Assembly (NCBI GenBank): GCA_002353225.1 | Contig: DEJF01000057.1 | Span: forward strand, 3,848-30,590 | Length of the DNA: 26,743 bases | Direction of reading: 5' to 3' | Source: Prevotella sp. UBA2755 | Lineage (GTDB): Bacteria; Bacteroidota; Bacteroidia; Bacteroidales; Bacteroidaceae | Shown here: positions 6,510-14,993 of the stretch, piece by piece | Position numbering within the stretch: the first letter of the stretch is position 1 | How the letters are laid out: every line of letters starts with the position of its first letter | Translations under genes and position numbers: made by a program | The notes under the pieces: generated by a model | What the model saw: only the letters and a program-made list of their open reading frames with translations | Told to the model about the DNA's origin: nothing | Databases searched by the model: none

Positions 6510-6532
6510 CACAAAATTTTGAAAATTGTGCA
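6508..6532. promoter_or_regulatory. Operator-like palindrome 2, from the -7 box to the start codon
   Basis: TGCACAA (6508-6514), 11 nt, TTGTGCA (6526-6532): 25 bp, starting on the last bases of the -7 box and ending on the base before the ATG. It could bind a dimeric repressor or fold as an RNA hairpin that masks the start codon region. Confidence 0.6.
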
Positions 6533-8191
6533 ATGAACGACATACCAAGTTTTAACTCCTATATCATTAAGACTATCAAGGAGAACTGGCTGCTCGATGC
6601 GCTGACAGACTATAAAGGCACTACGTTACAATATCACGACGTAGCCCGTAAGATAGAGAAGTTGCATATCATGATGGAGGCGGCGGGAATCGAGAAAGGT
6701 GACCGCATCGCGGTTTGTGGTCGTAACTCTGCCCATTGGGCTGTGGCATATCTCGCCACGCTCACTTACGGAGCCGTTATCGTACCTATCCTCCATGAGT
6801 TTAACGGGGAACAGATTCATAATATCGTCAACCACTCAGAATCTAAGTTGTTGTTCGTGGGTGACTATGTGGTTAACCTCATCGACCCGAAAGAGATGCC
6901 CCATCTGGAGGGTATCTTCAATCTTCCAGACTTCTCGCTCCATACTTGCAGAAATGAGCAATTGATGGATGCCCGTGAGCATCTCAACCAATTGTTTGGT
7001 GAGAAATACCCTATGGCGTTCCGTGCCAATCATATCAATTGGCACGTGGATACTCCTGAGGAATTGTGCATGCTCAACTATACGAGTGGTACGACAGGGT
7101 TTTCAAAGGGTGTAATGCTACCCTACCGTTCCCTATGGGGTAACGTGGATTTTTGTATGAACAAGGTGGCACCCCACATGCCGAAATTCAGTCGTATGCT
7201 GAGTATTCTGCCTATGGCACATATGTACGGACAGGCGATAGAGTTCCTCTTCCCCTTCTGTGCCGGTTATCACCTTTTCTTTCTTACTCGTCTGCCCTCC
7301 CCTGCTGTCATCGCTGAGGCTTTCAAGGAAGTGAGGCCCCATCTAGTGGTTGCCGTTCCACTGATCATCGAGAAGATTATCCGCAAGCGTGTATTTCCCA
7401 AGATACAAAGCAATGCCATCAAACTACTCTTGCAGATGCCTGTTGTCTCCAAGAAAGTAAAGGAGCGTATATGCCAGGAGGTATATGCCGCCTTTGGTGG
7501 TGAGGCATACGAAGTTATCGTGGGCGGTGCTCCTCTGAATCAGGAAATAGAGAGATTCATGAAAGACATCGACTTCCCCATCACGGTCGGTTATGGCACA
7601 ACCGAATGTGCGCCACTGATTACATATAGCGACTACCACGACTTTGTATCTGGTTCCTGCGGATCAGCAGTAGATCACATGGAAGTGAAGATCCTCTCAT
7701 CCGACCCAGAGAACATAGCAGGAGAAATTGTGACACGAGGCACCAACGTAATGCTGGGTTATTATAAGAATGAGGAGGCTACCCGTCAGGCGCTGGATGA
7801 GGACGGCTGGTATCACACAGGTGACCTTGCCACCATGTCATGGGACGGTCATGTGTTCATTCGCGGTCGTTCGAAAAACATGCTGTTAGGTGCTAATGGT
7901 CAGAACGTATATCCTGAGGAGATAGAGGACAAACTCGGTTCTATGACGATGGTCAGCGAGTGTGTCATTGTTCAGCGCGGAGAACATCTCATTGGTTTGG
8001 TATACCCAGACATGGACGAGGCAAAAGAGATGGGATTCACCGATGAGGACCTGCATAACGTAATGGAGCAGAACCGTCAACAACTCAACGAGATACTGCC
8101 GCCTTACAGTCGCCTCAACGCTATCGAACTCCGTGATGAGGAGTTTGAGAAGACTCCCAAAAAAAGTATTAAACGCTACTTATATAAATAA
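6533..8191 (+). CDS. Acyl-CoA ligase (AMP-binding, long-chain fatty acid-CoA ligase family), copy 1
   Basis: This 552-residue adenylate-forming enzyme activates a carboxylic acid, probably a fatty acid, with ATP to an acyl-AMP and transfers it to CoA. Motifs in order are the phosphate loop TSGTTGFSKG (184-193), VGYGTTECAP (352-361), GWYHTGDL with Asp431, the hinge region GRSKNMLLGANGQNVYPEEIE (445-465) and the C-terminal KTPKKSIKR (540-548) with the conserved lysine. There is no membrane segment. The start ATG at 6533 gives MNDIPSFNSYI, aligning with MENVPSFNQLI of the downstream paralogue, and follows the promoter; the longer frame from TTG 6479 starts in the -33 box. A 12-nt gap separates the two ligase genes. 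The exact acyl substrate cannot be read from sequence. Confidence 0.93.
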   Translation: MNDIPSFNSYIIKTIKENWLLDALTDYKGTTLQYHDVARKIEKLHIMMEAAGIEKGDRIAVCGRNSAHWAVAYLATLTYGAVIVPILHEFNGEQIHNIVNHSESKLLFVGDYVVNLIDPKEMPHLEGIFNLPDFSLHTCRNEQLMDAREHLNQLFGEKYPMAFRANHINWHVDTPEELCMLNYTSGTTGFSKGVMLPYRSLWGNVDFCMNKVAPHMPKFSRMLSILPMAHMYGQAIEFLFPFCAGYHLFFLTRLPSPAVIAEAFKEVRPHLVVAVPLIIEKIIRKRVFPKIQSNAIKLLLQMPVVSKKVKERICQEVYAAFGGEAYEVIVGGAPLNQEIERFMKDIDFPITVGYGTTECAPLITYSDYHDFVSGSCGSAVDHMEVKILSSDPENIAGEIVTRGTNVMLGYYKNEEATRQALDEDGWYHTGDLATMSWDGHVFIRGRSKNMLLGANGQNVYPEEIEDKLGSMTMVSECVIVQRGEHLIGLVYPDMDEAKEMGFTDEDLHNVMEQNRQQLNEILPPYSRLNAIELRDEEFEKTPKKSIKRYLYK

Positions 8192-8203
8192 TCGAAAATC
8201 GAT

Positions 8204-9865
8204 ATGGAAAACGTACCCAGTTTTAACCAACTAATACAGCAAAGTGTCATCGACCACTGGGATCTCGATGCACTGACTGACTACAAAGGAGCCACCTTGC
8301 AGTTCCATGATGTAGCACGTAAGATTGAGAAGTTGCATATCCTGTTTGAAAACTGCGGTGTAGTGAAGGGCGACAAAATTGCCCTCTGTGGACGAAACTC
8401 CAGCCAGTGGGCAGTGGCTTTTCTCGCTACACTGACCTATGGAGCCGTTGCTGTACCCATTCTTCATGAGTTCATGGCTGACCAGATTCACAATATCGTC
8501 AACCACTCGGATGCCAAACTGCTCTTCGTAGGTGACCATGTGGCTACACAGATTGACCCGGCACAGATGCCGAATCTGGAAGGTATCATTAATAATCCTG
8601 ACTACTCCCTAATGCTGTCACGGACGGATAAACTAACCTATGCCCGTGAACATCTGAACGAGTTATACGGAAAGAAATTCCCCAAGTATTTCCGTAAAGA
8701 ACACGTACATTATTATATAGAGGAGAATGGTGAGGAACTGGCAATGATCAACTATACATCTGGAACAACAGGTTTCTCAAAGGGTGTGATGATACCTTAT
8801 CGCGCATTGTGGTCTAACTACGACTTCGCTGAATATGTCTTGGGTAAGACTATTAATGCAGGTGACCGCATTATCTCTATCCTGCCGATGGCACACATGT
8901 ATGGCATGGCATTCGAGTTTATCTTCGAATTCATGCATGGCTGTCATGTATATTATCTCAACCGCATCCCCTCACCTGCTATCATTGCACAAGCATTCGC
9001 GGAAATCAAACCGAAAATCATCATCGCCGTTCCTCTGGTGATTGAGAAGATTATCCGCAAGAAAGTATTCCCCAAGATACAGAACAACCGCATGCGCTTA
9101 CTACTGTCAATGCCGGTTATCTCAAAGAAGGTACGTCAGATGATTTGTAAAGAAGTGGTAAAGGCTTTCGGCGGAAATCTTTATGAAGTCATCATCGGTG
9201 GCGCCGCCTTCAATCAGGAGGTGGAGTCTTTCCTGAAGAAAATCGAGTTCCCCTATACTGTTGGCTATGGTGCCACGGAATGCGCACCCATTATCTGTTA
9301 TCGTGACTGGCATACCTTTGCACAGGGCTCTTGCGGACAGGCTGCCTACCATATGGAGGTAAAAATCAACTCCAACGATCCTGCCAACCGCCCCGGTGAG
9401 ATTCTTGCACGTGGACTCAATGTGATGCTGGGCTACTATAAGAACGAAGAGGCTACTAAGGAAACGCTCGACGAGGAGGGATGGTATCATACGGGTGACC
9501 TCGGCACGATGGACTACGACGGTAACGTGTATATTAACGGACGAAGCAAGAACATGCTATTAGGTCCTAACGGACAAAATATCTATCCTGAGGAGATTGA
9601 GGACAAACTGAACTCGATGACGATGGTGGTGGAAAGCGTGGTGGTACAACGTGACACAAAACTCGTAGGACTGGTATATCCAGACTATGATGAGGCGAAG
9701 AACATGAACTTCAACGAGAATGACATCAAGAATATCATGGAACAGAACCGCCAACAACTCAATGAGCAGTTACCTGCTTATGAGAAGATTACGGAAATAG
9801 AGATACGTACAGAGGAGTTTGCCAAGACACCGAAACGCAGTATCAAACGATTCCTATATACCTAA
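8204..9865 (+). CDS. Acyl-CoA ligase (AMP-binding, long-chain fatty acid-CoA ligase family), copy 2
   Basis: This 553-residue paralogue is collinear with the preceding gene over its full length, including HDVARKIEKLHI, NYTSGTTGFSKGVM, GYGATECAPI, GWYHTGDLGTMDYDGNVYINGRSKNML and the C-terminal KTPKRSIKR. All catalytic motifs are intact, so both copies should be active as acyl-CoA or acyl-AMP synthetases. Differences cluster in the region after the first 110 residues and around the acyl pocket (about 200-300), which suggests different chain preferences. ATCGA-AAA-TCGAT, a small perfect inverted repeat, fills the short gap before its ATG. A strong terminator follows directly, so the pair forms a two-gene operon. 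Tandem duplication is inferred from the collinearity. Confidence 0.93.
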   Translation: MENVPSFNQLIQQSVIDHWDLDALTDYKGATLQFHDVARKIEKLHILFENCGVVKGDKIALCGRNSSQWAVAFLATLTYGAVAVPILHEFMADQIHNIVNHSDAKLLFVGDHVATQIDPAQMPNLEGIINNPDYSLMLSRTDKLTYAREHLNELYGKKFPKYFRKEHVHYYIEENGEELAMINYTSGTTGFSKGVMIPYRALWSNYDFAEYVLGKTINAGDRIISILPMAHMYGMAFEFIFEFMHGCHVYYLNRIPSPAIIAQAFAEIKPKIIIAVPLVIEKIIRKKVFPKIQNNRMRLLLSMPVISKKVRQMICKEVVKAFGGNLYEVIIGGAAFNQEVESFLKKIEFPYTVGYGATECAPIICYRDWHTFAQGSCGQAAYHMEVKINSNDPANRPGEILARGLNVMLGYYKNEEATKETLDEEGWYHTGDLGTMDYDGNVYINGRSKNMLLGPNGQNIYPEEIEDKLNSMTMVVESVVVQRDTKLVGLVYPDYDEAKNMNFNENDIKNIMEQNRQQLNEQLPAYEKITEIEIRTEEFAKTPKRSIKRFLYT

Positions 9866-9873
9866 ATACGATG

Positions 9874-9899
9874 AGCGAGGAAAATTTCCTCGCTTTTTC
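9874..9899 (+). terminator. Terminator after the acyl-CoA ligase operon
   Basis: AGCGAGGAAA (9874-9883) and TTTCCTCGCT (9885-9894) are perfectly complementary and are followed by a T run (9895-9899). The T run directly abuts the -33 box of the thrA promoter. Confidence 0.9.
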
Positions 9900-9930
9900 T
9901 TTGCGTTTTTCTTTGCTTTTTGTAACTTTG
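9900..9930 (+). promoter_or_regulatory. Promoter of the threonine operon
   Basis: TTTG (9900-9903), 19 nt, TAACTTTG (9923-9930): a full Bacteroidota promoter. The leader to the ATG at 9997 is about 60 nt. It holds no Thr/Ile-rich leader peptide and no clear attenuator hairpin. Confidence 0.8.
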
Positions 9931-9996
9931 CACCGCCAATGGAATACGCCCTGCTTGTCAAAGGGTACCGTCTGGCAAGATAAATTGCATAGAGAT

Positions 9997-12456
9997 ATGA
10001 AAGTAATGAAATTCGGCGGAACGTCCGTAGGTTCCGTAAAAAGCATTTTATGCTTAAAAGAGATTGTGGAGGCAGAGGCTCGGACGCAACCTGTCGTAGT
10101 AGTAGTTAGTGCACTAAACGGTATCACTGATGCGTTGATAGCCACCTCGCAATTGGCGCTCAAGGGTGACGAACGGTGGAGAGAGGAATTTGACTCAATG
10201 GTAACACGCCATCACCAGATGATTGACACCGTCATCCTTGACAATCAGAAACGCGTAGACTTATTCAACACGGTAGACCAACTCTTCGAACAGTTGAAGA
10301 GTATATACTATGGTGTTTTCCTGATTCATGACCTCAGTGGCAAGACACTTGATGCCATCGTTAGTTACGGTGAGCGACTTAGTTCTAACATCGTCGCTGC
10401 CCTCGTCAAGAACGGCATCCGTATGAATGCCCGCGACTTCATCCGTACGGAGAACAAGAACGGCAAACATATCCTTGATTCTGAACTGACAAACAAACTG
10501 GTGAAGGAGGCTTTCACCCCAGTATGTTGCTGTGCCACAGCAACCAATAAGACGATTGCCGTTGTACCAGGCTTTATAGCCCGAGATCGTGACACCCATG
10601 AGACCACCAACCTCGGACGTGGCGGTAGCGACTATACCGCTGCCATTATTGCAGCAGCCCTCGATGCCGAAATCCTGGAGATATGGACGGATGTCGACGG
10701 TTTCATGACTGCAGACCCGAAAGTTATAAAATCCGCCTATACCATTAATGAATTGTCTTATGTGGAGGCGATGGAACTCTGTAACTTCGGTGCTAAGGTT
10801 ATCTATCCACCGACGATCTATCCCGTCTGTATCAAGAACATCCCTATCAGGGTGAAGAACACCTTCAATCCTGAACACCCAGGAACCCTCATCAAAGACA
10901 AAATTGAGGACGACCTGAAACCCATTAAGGGTATTTCCAGTATCAAAGGAACAACCCTGATCACGGTCACTGGTCTGTCGATGGTCGGTGTGATTGGTGT
11001 TAACCGCCGTATCTTCACCACCCTCGCCAACAAAGGCATCTCTGTATTCATGGTATCACAGGCGTCCTCTGAGAACTCCACCAGTATCGGTGTGCGTGAC
11101 GAGGATGCAGATGCTGCTGTAGAGGTCCTCAATGCAGAATTTGCCAAAGAAATTGAGACTGGTGCCATGTTCCCCATGCAGGTGGAAAGTGGACTTGCCA
11201 CCATCGCTATCGTGGGCGAGAATATGAAACAGACACCAGGTATTGCTGGTAAGTTGTTTGGTACACTCGGACGTTCGGGTATCTCTGTGATTGCTTGTGC
11301 ACAAGGTGCGTCAGAAACGAACATCTCATTCGTAGTTGACGGTAAGTTCCTGCGCAAATCGCTCAACGTGCTGCACGACTCGTTCTTCCTGTCAGAATAC
11401 AAGGTGCTCAATCTCTTTATCTGTGGTATCGGTACCGTAGGTGGTATGTTATTAGAGCAGATACGTACTCAGCAGCAAATCCTGATGCAGAAAAAACGTC
11501 TGAAACTGAATGTCGTAGGTATCAGCGATGTTGCCAACTTCGTTCTCGACCGTGACGGTATTGACCTGGATAATTACGAGAAGATTCTTCGTGCTGGTTA
11601 TCCTGCTAATACGGAACACATGCGTGACGAAATCGTGAAGATGAACATCTTTAACTCCGTCTTTGTTGATTGTACGGCAAGTAAACAAATCGCATCACTC
11701 TACCAAACATTCTTAGAGCATAATATTTCCGTTGTTGCTGCCAATAAGATTGCTGCTTCCAGCGACTATGAGAGTTATATCAAACTGAAGCAGACGGCAC
11801 GTGACCGTGGCGTATGGTTCCGTTATGAAACAAACGTGGGGGCCGGTCTGCCTATCATCGGAACTATCAATGACCTGTGCAACTCTGGTGATAAGATTCT
11901 GAAGATCGAGGCTATCCTGTCAGGAACCCTTAACTTCATCTTCAACGAGATTGCCGCTGACGTTCCCTTCTCAGAGACTGTACGTCGTGCCAAGGAACAG
12001 CGTTATTCTGAGCCTGACCCACGTATCGACCTCAGTGGTACGGATGTCATTCGAAAACTGGTGATCCTCACCCGTGAGGCTGGTTATCAAGTGGAGCAGG
12101 CTGATGTAGAGAAGCATCTCTTCGTTCCTGATGACTACTTCGAGGGAAGTCTTGACGATTTCTGGAAACGACTGCCAGAGTTGGATGCAGACTTTGAGGC
12201 TCGCCGAAAAGTATTGGAGGCAGAAGGCAAGCGCTGGCGTTTCGTGGCTACCATGGAGAACGGGAAAACCAATGTGGCACTGAAGGAAGTACCTTCCGAC
12301 CATCCCTTCTACCCATTGGAAGGCTCTAATAATATTGTATTGCTGACAACAGAGCGCTATAAGGAATACCCGATGCTCATTCAGGGTTATGGTGCTGGTG
12401 CTGCCGTAACTGCTGCCGGTGTGTTTGCCAATATCATGTCAATCGCTAACATTTAA
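9997..12456 (+). CDS. thrA: Bifunctional aspartokinase / homoserine dehydrogenase
   Basis: This 819-residue enzyme catalyses the first and third steps from aspartate to threonine/methionine: phosphorylation of aspartate and NAD(P)H reduction of aspartate semialdehyde to homoserine. The aspartokinase domain begins at once with KFGGTSVGS (5-13) and contains SYGERLSS and GRGGSDYTA. Two ACT-type regulatory segments span about 315-465 (TGLSMVGVIGVNRRIF; QTPGIAGKLFGTLGRSGIS), so feedback control by threonine is likely. The homoserine dehydrogenase domain starts near 470 with the nucleotide motif GIGTVGG (477-483) and ends with ETNVGAGLPI and EPDPRIDLSGTDVIRK, carrying the catalytic Asp683/Lys687 pair. 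ATG 9997 is chosen because the protein then starts at the kinase motif and follows the promoter; the longer frame from 9871 starts inside the terminator stem. The second enzyme of the path (asd) is not in the window. Confidence 0.96.
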   Translation: MKVMKFGGTSVGSVKSILCLKEIVEAEARTQPVVVVVSALNGITDALIATSQLALKGDERWREEFDSMVTRHHQMIDTVILDNQKRVDLFNTVDQLFEQLKSIYYGVFLIHDLSGKTLDAIVSYGERLSSNIVAALVKNGIRMNARDFIRTENKNGKHILDSELTNKLVKEAFTPVCCCATATNKTIAVVPGFIARDRDTHETTNLGRGGSDYTAAIIAAALDAEILEIWTDVDGFMTADPKVIKSAYTINELSYVEAMELCNFGAKVIYPPTIYPVCIKNIPIRVKNTFNPEHPGTLIKDKIEDDLKPIKGISSIKGTTLITVTGLSMVGVIGVNRRIFTTLANKGISVFMVSQASSENSTSIGVRDEDADAAVEVLNAEFAKEIETGAMFPMQVESGLATIAIVGENMKQTPGIAGKLFGTLGRSGISVIACAQGASETNISFVVDGKFLRKSLNVLHDSFFLSEYKVLNLFICGIGTVGGMLLEQIRTQQQILMQKKRLKLNVVGISDVANFVLDRDGIDLDNYEKILRAGYPANTEHMRDEIVKMNIFNSVFVDCTASKQIASLYQTFLEHNISVVAANKIAASSDYESYIKLKQTARDRGVWFRYETNVGAGLPIIGTINDLCNSGDKILKIEAILSGTLNFIFNEIAADVPFSETVRRAKEQRYSEPDPRIDLSGTDVIRKLVILTREAGYQVEQADVEKHLFVPDDYFEGSLDDFWKRLPELDADFEARRKVLEAEGKRWRFVATMENGKTNVALKEVPSDHPFYPLEGSNNIVLLTTERYKEYPMLIQGYGAGAAVTAAGVFANIMSIANI

Positions 12457-12459
12457 GCA

Positions 12460-13695
12460 GTGAAGCACATTATTATATTAGGCGACGGCATGGCGGATCA
12501 CCATGTCGCCAGACTAGGTAACAAGACGTTACTACAATATGCCCGTCCCCAATACATGGAGCAACTGGCTAAGGAGGGACGTACAGGACGATTAATTACG
12601 GTACCCGAAGGATTCCCCCCAGGCTCTGAGGTTGCTAACACGGCTATCCTTGGCTATGACCTCAATAAGGTTTATGAGGGACGTGGTCCGTTAGAGGCAG
12701 CGAGTATTGGCTATGAGATGTCGGACGACGACTTTGCCATCCGCTGTAATATCATCACCTTAGAAGACGGCAAGATCATCACCCATAATGGTGGTAATCT
12801 GGAGACAAAGGATGCCGAAGTTCTCATTCAGTATTTGAATGAGCACTTAGGCAATGAGCGGGTGAAGTTCATCACTGGTATTCAGTACCGCCATCTGCTC
12901 GTTATTAAAGGGGGTAATAAGCATATCATCTGTAATCCGCCCCATGACCATCCAAATGAGGAGTGGCGTCCGTTGTTAGTAAAAGCAGAGGCTAATGCTC
13001 CACAAAAGGAAGGACAACTGTCTGCCCATGAGACCACCGACCTGCTGAATGAGTTGATTATAAAATCACAAGAACTACTTGCAAAACATCCATATAATCT
13101 TGCCAAAGCGGTAAAGGGTGAACGTCAGGCGAATAGTATATGGCCTTGGAGTGGTGGTTATCGCCCATCAATGCAGACACTGATGGAACAATACCCACAG
13201 GTAAAAAGCGGTGCCGTGATTTCTGCCGTAGACCTTATTCAAGGTATCGGACGTTATGCCGGACTTCGCATCGTTAAGGTACCTGGTGCTACTGGACTTG
13301 CTAACACCAATTACGAGGGAAAGGCACAGGCAGCCATCGAGGCACTGAAAAAGGATGATTTCGTCTTCGTCCATGTTGAGGCTACTGACGAGGCTGGGCA
13401 TGATGGTGACTTAGAGTTAAAGTTGAAGGCTATCGACTATCTTGACAAACGACTTATCAAACCCATCCTCGACGCCATCAACGAGATGCAGGAGGATGTC
13501 TGTGTCGCTATCCTGCCCGACCACCCTACACCCGTAGAATTACGCATCCACGTCAACGAGCCCGTACCGTTCATCATCTGGCACAAAGGAATTACTCCTG
13601 ATGATGTACAGCACTACGACGAGGAGAGTTGCGTGAGTGGCAGTTACGGACTATTGCAGTTGAATGAATTTATGAACGAATTAATGAAGATATGA
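12460..13695 (+). CDS. apgM: Phosphoglycerate-mutase-like (ApgM family) protein, probable homoserine kinase
   Basis: This 411-residue member of the alkaline-phosphatase superfamily is usually annotated as cofactor-independent phosphoglycerate mutase. Metal- and phosphate-site motifs are visible: LGDGMAD (7-13), GSEVANTAILGYD with the probable phospho-Ser56, NSIWPWSGG, VHVEATDEAGHDGD and ILPDHPTPV. It starts with GTG three nt after the thrA stop and overlaps thrC by four bases (ATGA), exactly where thrB is expected, and no GHMP-type homoserine kinase is present in the window. From memory, genetic work in Bacteroides assigned a homologous gene as the missing homoserine kinase. Threonine synthesis is therefore the better reading than glycolysis. 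Family certain, kinase role probable. Confidence 0.85.
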   Translation: MKHIIILGDGMADHHVARLGNKTLLQYARPQYMEQLAKEGRTGRLITVPEGFPPGSEVANTAILGYDLNKVYEGRGPLEAASIGYEMSDDDFAIRCNIITLEDGKIITHNGGNLETKDAEVLIQYLNEHLGNERVKFITGIQYRHLLVIKGGNKHIICNPPHDHPNEEWRPLLVKAEANAPQKEGQLSAHETTDLLNELIIKSQELLAKHPYNLAKAVKGERQANSIWPWSGGYRPSMQTLMEQYPQVKSGAVISAVDLIQGIGRYAGLRIVKVPGATGLANTNYEGKAQAAIEALKKDDFVFVHVEATDEAGHDGDLELKLKAIDYLDKRLIKPILDAINEMQEDVCVAILPDHPTPVELRIHVNEPVPFIIWHKGITPDDVQHYDEESCVSGSYGLLQLNEFMNELMKI

Positions 13696-14993
13696 AATAC
13701 TACAGTACCAATGGAAAAGCGCCCATCGCTGATCTGAAAAAGGCAGTAGTCAAAGGACTTGCCGAAGACCGCGGATTGTACATGCCAGAGCGGATCAAGA
13801 AACTGCCCAAAGAGTTTTTCGACACTATTGAGACCAAAAGTTTTCAGGAGATCGCCTATACGGTGGCTGACGCGTTCTTCGGTGAGGACGTGGAAGCAGA
13901 AGCCTTGAGGAAAATCGTTTATGACACCTTGTCATTCGATTGTCCCGTGGTAAAAGTCAAAGACAACATCTATACGCTGGAACTCTTTCATGGGCCTACC
14001 CTAGCCTTTAAAGACGTTGGAGCCCGCTTCATGGCACGCCTGCTGCAGTATTTCATTCGCCAAGACAATCACGAATTGGTGAATGTGCTGGTAGCCACCT
14101 CAGGTGACACTGGGTCGGCGGTAGCCAACGGTTTCCTCGGTGTCGAGGGCATCCATGTCTATGTGCTCTATCCTAAAGGAAAGGTCAGCAAGATACAAGA
14201 AAGTCAGTTCACAACCCTCGGCAAGAATATCACCGCCATTGAGGTAGATGGTGTTTTTGACGATTGTCAGGCACTGGTGAAGTCAGCCTTCATGGACGAG
14301 GAACTAAACAAACACATGAAACTGACCTCTGCCAATAGTATCAATGTAGCGCGATTCCTGCCACAGGCCTTCTACTATTTCAATGCTTATGCACGTATGA
14401 AGGAACTGGGTAAGGCTGACGAACTGGTGATGTGTGTACCATCAGGCAACTTCGGCAATATCTGCTCCGCATTGTTCGGTCATGAGATGGGACTGCCCAT
14501 CAAGCGTTTTATTGCCGCCAACAATGCCAACGACATCTTCTATAAATACCTGCAAACAGGAAAATACGAGCCAAAGGCATCCGTACAAACCCTTGCCAAT
14601 GCAATGGATGTGGGGGACCCCTCTAATTTCGCCCGTATCTATGACCTCTATGGAAAAAGTCACGAGCGCATCAGTAATATCATCAGCGGTGCCACCTATC
14701 ATGATGAGCAGATCAAGGAAACCATGCGTCAGTGCTATGCGGAGACCAACTATATCCTCGACCCTCATGGAGCATGTGGCTATCGTGCCCTGCAAGAAGG
14801 ATTAAAAGACGGAGAGGTTGGCGTGTTCTGTGAGACAGCCCATCCCGCTAAGTTCAAGGAGACCGTTGACGGCATCATTGGCGGAGATGTTGTAATACCT
14901 GAACGCCTTGCCGCTTTCATGAGAGGACAAAAACAAAGTGTAGAGATGACAAGGGAATTCGAAGACTTCAAGCACTTCCTCATGAGCCGTTAG
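13692..14993 (+). CDS. thrC: Threonine synthase
   Basis: This 433-residue PLP enzyme converts O-phosphohomoserine to threonine and phosphate. The N-terminus (MKYYSTNGKAPIADLKKAVVKGLAEDRGLYMPE) is typical of the class; the PLP lysine is Lys107 in PTLAFKDVGARF, and the phosphate-binding loops ATSGDTGSAVANGF and CVPSGNFGNICSAL are intact. It overlaps the preceding gene by four bases, so translation is probably coupled, and closes the operon thrA-apgM-thrC. Its TAG stop (14991-14993) overlaps the TAA stop of the convergent reverse-strand gene, with no terminator between them. Confidence 0.97.
   Translation: MKYYSTNGKAPIADLKKAVVKGLAEDRGLYMPERIKKLPKEFFDTIETKSFQEIAYTVADAFFGEDVEAEALRKIVYDTLSFDCPVVKVKDNIYTLELFHGPTLAFKDVGARFMARLLQYFIRQDNHELVNVLVATSGDTGSAVANGFLGVEGIHVYVLYPKGKVSKIQESQFTTLGKNITAIEVDGVFDDCQALVKSAFMDEELNKHMKLTSANSINVARFLPQAFYYFNAYARMKELGKADELVMCVPSGNFGNICSALFGHEMGLPIKRFIAANNANDIFYKYLQTGKYEPKASVQTLANAMDVGDPSNFARIYDLYGKSHERISNIISGATYHDEQIKETMRQCYAETNYILDPHGACGYRALQEGLKDGEVGVFCETAHPAKFKETVDGIIGGDVVIPERLAAFMRGQKQSVEMTREFEDFKHFLMSR

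Noticed and set aside
6479..6532. TTG start extending acyl-CoA ligase copy 1 by 18 residues
   Set aside because: It starts within the -33 box; ATG 6533 aligns with the paralogue's N-terminus.
9871..9996. ATG start extending ThrA by 42 residues
   Set aside because: The extension begins inside the preceding terminator and crosses the thrA promoter; the aspartokinase motif starts at once after ATG 9997.
9931..9996. Possible threonine attenuator or riboswitch in the thrA leader
   Set aside because: No Thr/Ile-rich leader peptide, no strong hairpin and no T run were found in the ~60-nt leader.
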